A stretch of DNA of 64,000 nucleotides from Theobroma cacao (lineage: Eukaryota; Streptophyta; Magnoliopsida; Malvales; Malvaceae), in contig NC_030852.1 of NCBI RefSeq assembly GCF_000208745.1, positions 29,844,211-29,908,210 on the forward strand, read 5' to 3'. The first letter of the stretch is position 1. Each line of letters begins with the position of its first letter. The notes below the pieces were generated by a model. The model had not been told where the DNA came from. It ran no database searches and was given only the letters and a program-made list of their open reading frames with translations. The position numbers and the translations under genes were made by a program. Below, piece after piece: positions 62,539 through 64,000 of the stretch.

Positions 62539-63816
62539 TGTCTACCCTATAGAAAGTTATATGAAACTAGGCACTTCGAAAAACCAAATTCCATTAAAAA
62601 TCCTCAAACAATGCAGCAGAGAAATTCAAAAAAACCTTTAGCCAGAAGTGGTCAGATCTCATAGTAAGGATCCAAAGAAGTCCTAGTTTATTCCAAGGAT
62701 AGAAGAAGAGCTAAGGATCTATTTCACTCCCCGGTTTCTTTGGAATATAAAGACAGTCCAAGACCTTTACTGCAATTTCAAATTCAAACTCCCTACAATA
62801 CACCAAATAAAGATGTAATCAGATATCACAAAAAGCATCAGTGAGCATTTGGTTACCGATAGAGCAAAACAAAAGTAAAACACTAGTAAACATCTAGAAT
62901 TAGAGAATAAAACATTAATCTCAGTACCAAAGAAACCAAAGGAGATTCTTTTTCTACAAAATAAGAAAACATTGATTCCTTTAATTTCTTCACTCTATTA
63001 TCTTGTCAAAACCAATAATGATAATAATACTTCTAAAAAATAATAAAATTAAGACTTTAAATTTCATACTCTGCTATTCTGATTTTTTTTTTAAAAAATT
63101 TATTCAGATTTTCTTTTTTCCAAACAAATAACAACTACTACATAAATAAAATAAAGTTAATAAAAGCATCACTTCCTGATAGAACTCAATCAGATACTAA
63201 CATACAAAACGTAATTATACTTAAAAAAAAAAAAGGAAAGAGGAACCTTGGATATTCTATAATTCTCGCTCACACTTCTCAGTAACCAAAGAGAAAATGT
63301 CTACAACATTAAATCTCGTAAAAAAAAATAAGGATTTTTCAAATTTTCTATGCGATCTCCTTATAAATCAAACAATCTGAAACACTTCAAGCAAAAAATA
63401 AACTATTTTTAAACATAAAAAATTAAAAATTAAATAAATAAGGCATCATCATACCTTAAAAAAAGCTCAATAACGAAATGAAAAAAACAAAACAAAAAAA
63501 TTAAGTAACCAAAGAGGACTGAATCAACGATGCGAAATAAAAAAAAAAATGATGATCGCATTCGTACCTGGAGAAGAGAAAATGGAAGACTAAAACAAAT
63601 GCTGGTACAGAAATGGTGAATTAGAAATGAAAGAGAAATTAAAGAAAAGCCGCATCATTGATTGTTTCTTTGTTTCTTTCTTTTCAATTACCATTAGTTT
63701 CCCTTTCAAAAAGTTTTCTGAAAGTCATTTCTCCGACTTTTCTTTTTCTCAGAGTCTCAACCCCTAAGAGAGAGAGAGAGTGGGGTTTTAGAGTGACTGA
63801 ATTAAATCCGCCAGTC
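62539..63816 (-). other. 5' UTR and leader intron of the PI4K gene
   Basis: A donor-like CAG|GTACGAAT on minus at about 63568 and an acceptor-like CTATAG at about 62549 suggest a leader intron of about 1 kb and a 5' UTR exon at about 63569-63790 that is rich in CT repeats. No coding sequence is seen. Confidence 0.4.
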
Positions 63817-63824
63817 TATTTATA
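63817..63824 (-). promoter_or_regulatory. TATA box of the PI4K gene
   Basis: TATAAATA on minus is followed about 40 bases downstream by a (CT)n leader (about 63770-63780), a common plant core-promoter layout. Confidence 0.5.
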
Positions 63825-64000
63825 GCGTCAGACAGAACGTATTTTCACGCTAGTTTCGGACGGGTTACTGACTAATTTACGGGCTTTTGTAATCACATAT
63901 GGTAAAAGACTGAATTACCCTCAATCTGAGACACTGTGTTGGCTTGTGTTGCACTGTCCTATTTCTACTTCTTAATGACAGATGATTAAATGCTAAGTAT

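Overview
This is nuclear DNA of a eudicot plant. Every recognisable gene belongs to a plant family: a CCT-motif regulator, a BOBBER/NudC chaperone, a WSD-type wax ester synthase/DGAT, class-3 lipase-like hydrolases, an F-box/FBA protein, a group-2 pectin methylesterase and a type II PI4-kinase gamma. Introns are GT-AG with TA-rich interiors, intergenic DNA is very AT-rich, and two unknown stretches (267 N at 28834-29100, one N at 58267) mark a draft assembly. The overall feel is Malvales-like, but I cannot prove the species. Nothing looks prokaryotic, viral or organellar.

Layout: 1-900 may hold the last exon(s) of a plus-strand gene that starts outside the window. A four-exon CCT gene lies on minus at 3283-6684. 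From 6.9 to 20.7 kb I see no gene; this stretch contains a decayed hAT-like element (13875-14576) and a MULE-like element with long terminal inverted repeats (15468-16912). A six-exon BOBBER1-type gene is on minus at 20744-24355. A seven-exon WSD acyltransferase gene is on minus at 26199-30702; its first intron carries a TIR element that also contains the assembly gap. A disrupted tRNA-Ala, a truncated WSD pseudogene and an intact tRNA-Ala(CGC) follow to 33245, so a WSD + tRNA block was duplicated in tandem. Two paralogous plus-strand class-3-lipase-like genes follow (34265-36053 and 37532-38707), then a single-exon F-box gene (39778-40980). About 12 kb without a recognisable gene precedes a three-exon pectinesterase (54306-57227). 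A second member of the 13.9-kb hAT-like family sits at 58128-59308. A PI4K-gamma gene on minus (60186-62538, promoter near 63.82 kb) closes the window.

The genes do not form a pathway. WSD (wax esters or TAG at the ER), the lipase-like hydrolases and PI4K-gamma all touch lipids, but this looks like chance. No novel multi-gene system is visible. The points most worth checking are: the WSD gene and its pseudogene both lack the AG acceptor before the LADMM-coding exon; a one-base frameshift in a T-run of the PI4K first coding exon; the tandem WSD-tRNA duplication; two copies of one non-autonomous hAT family, each with an exact 8-bp target duplication; and a MULE with an exact 9-bp target duplication.
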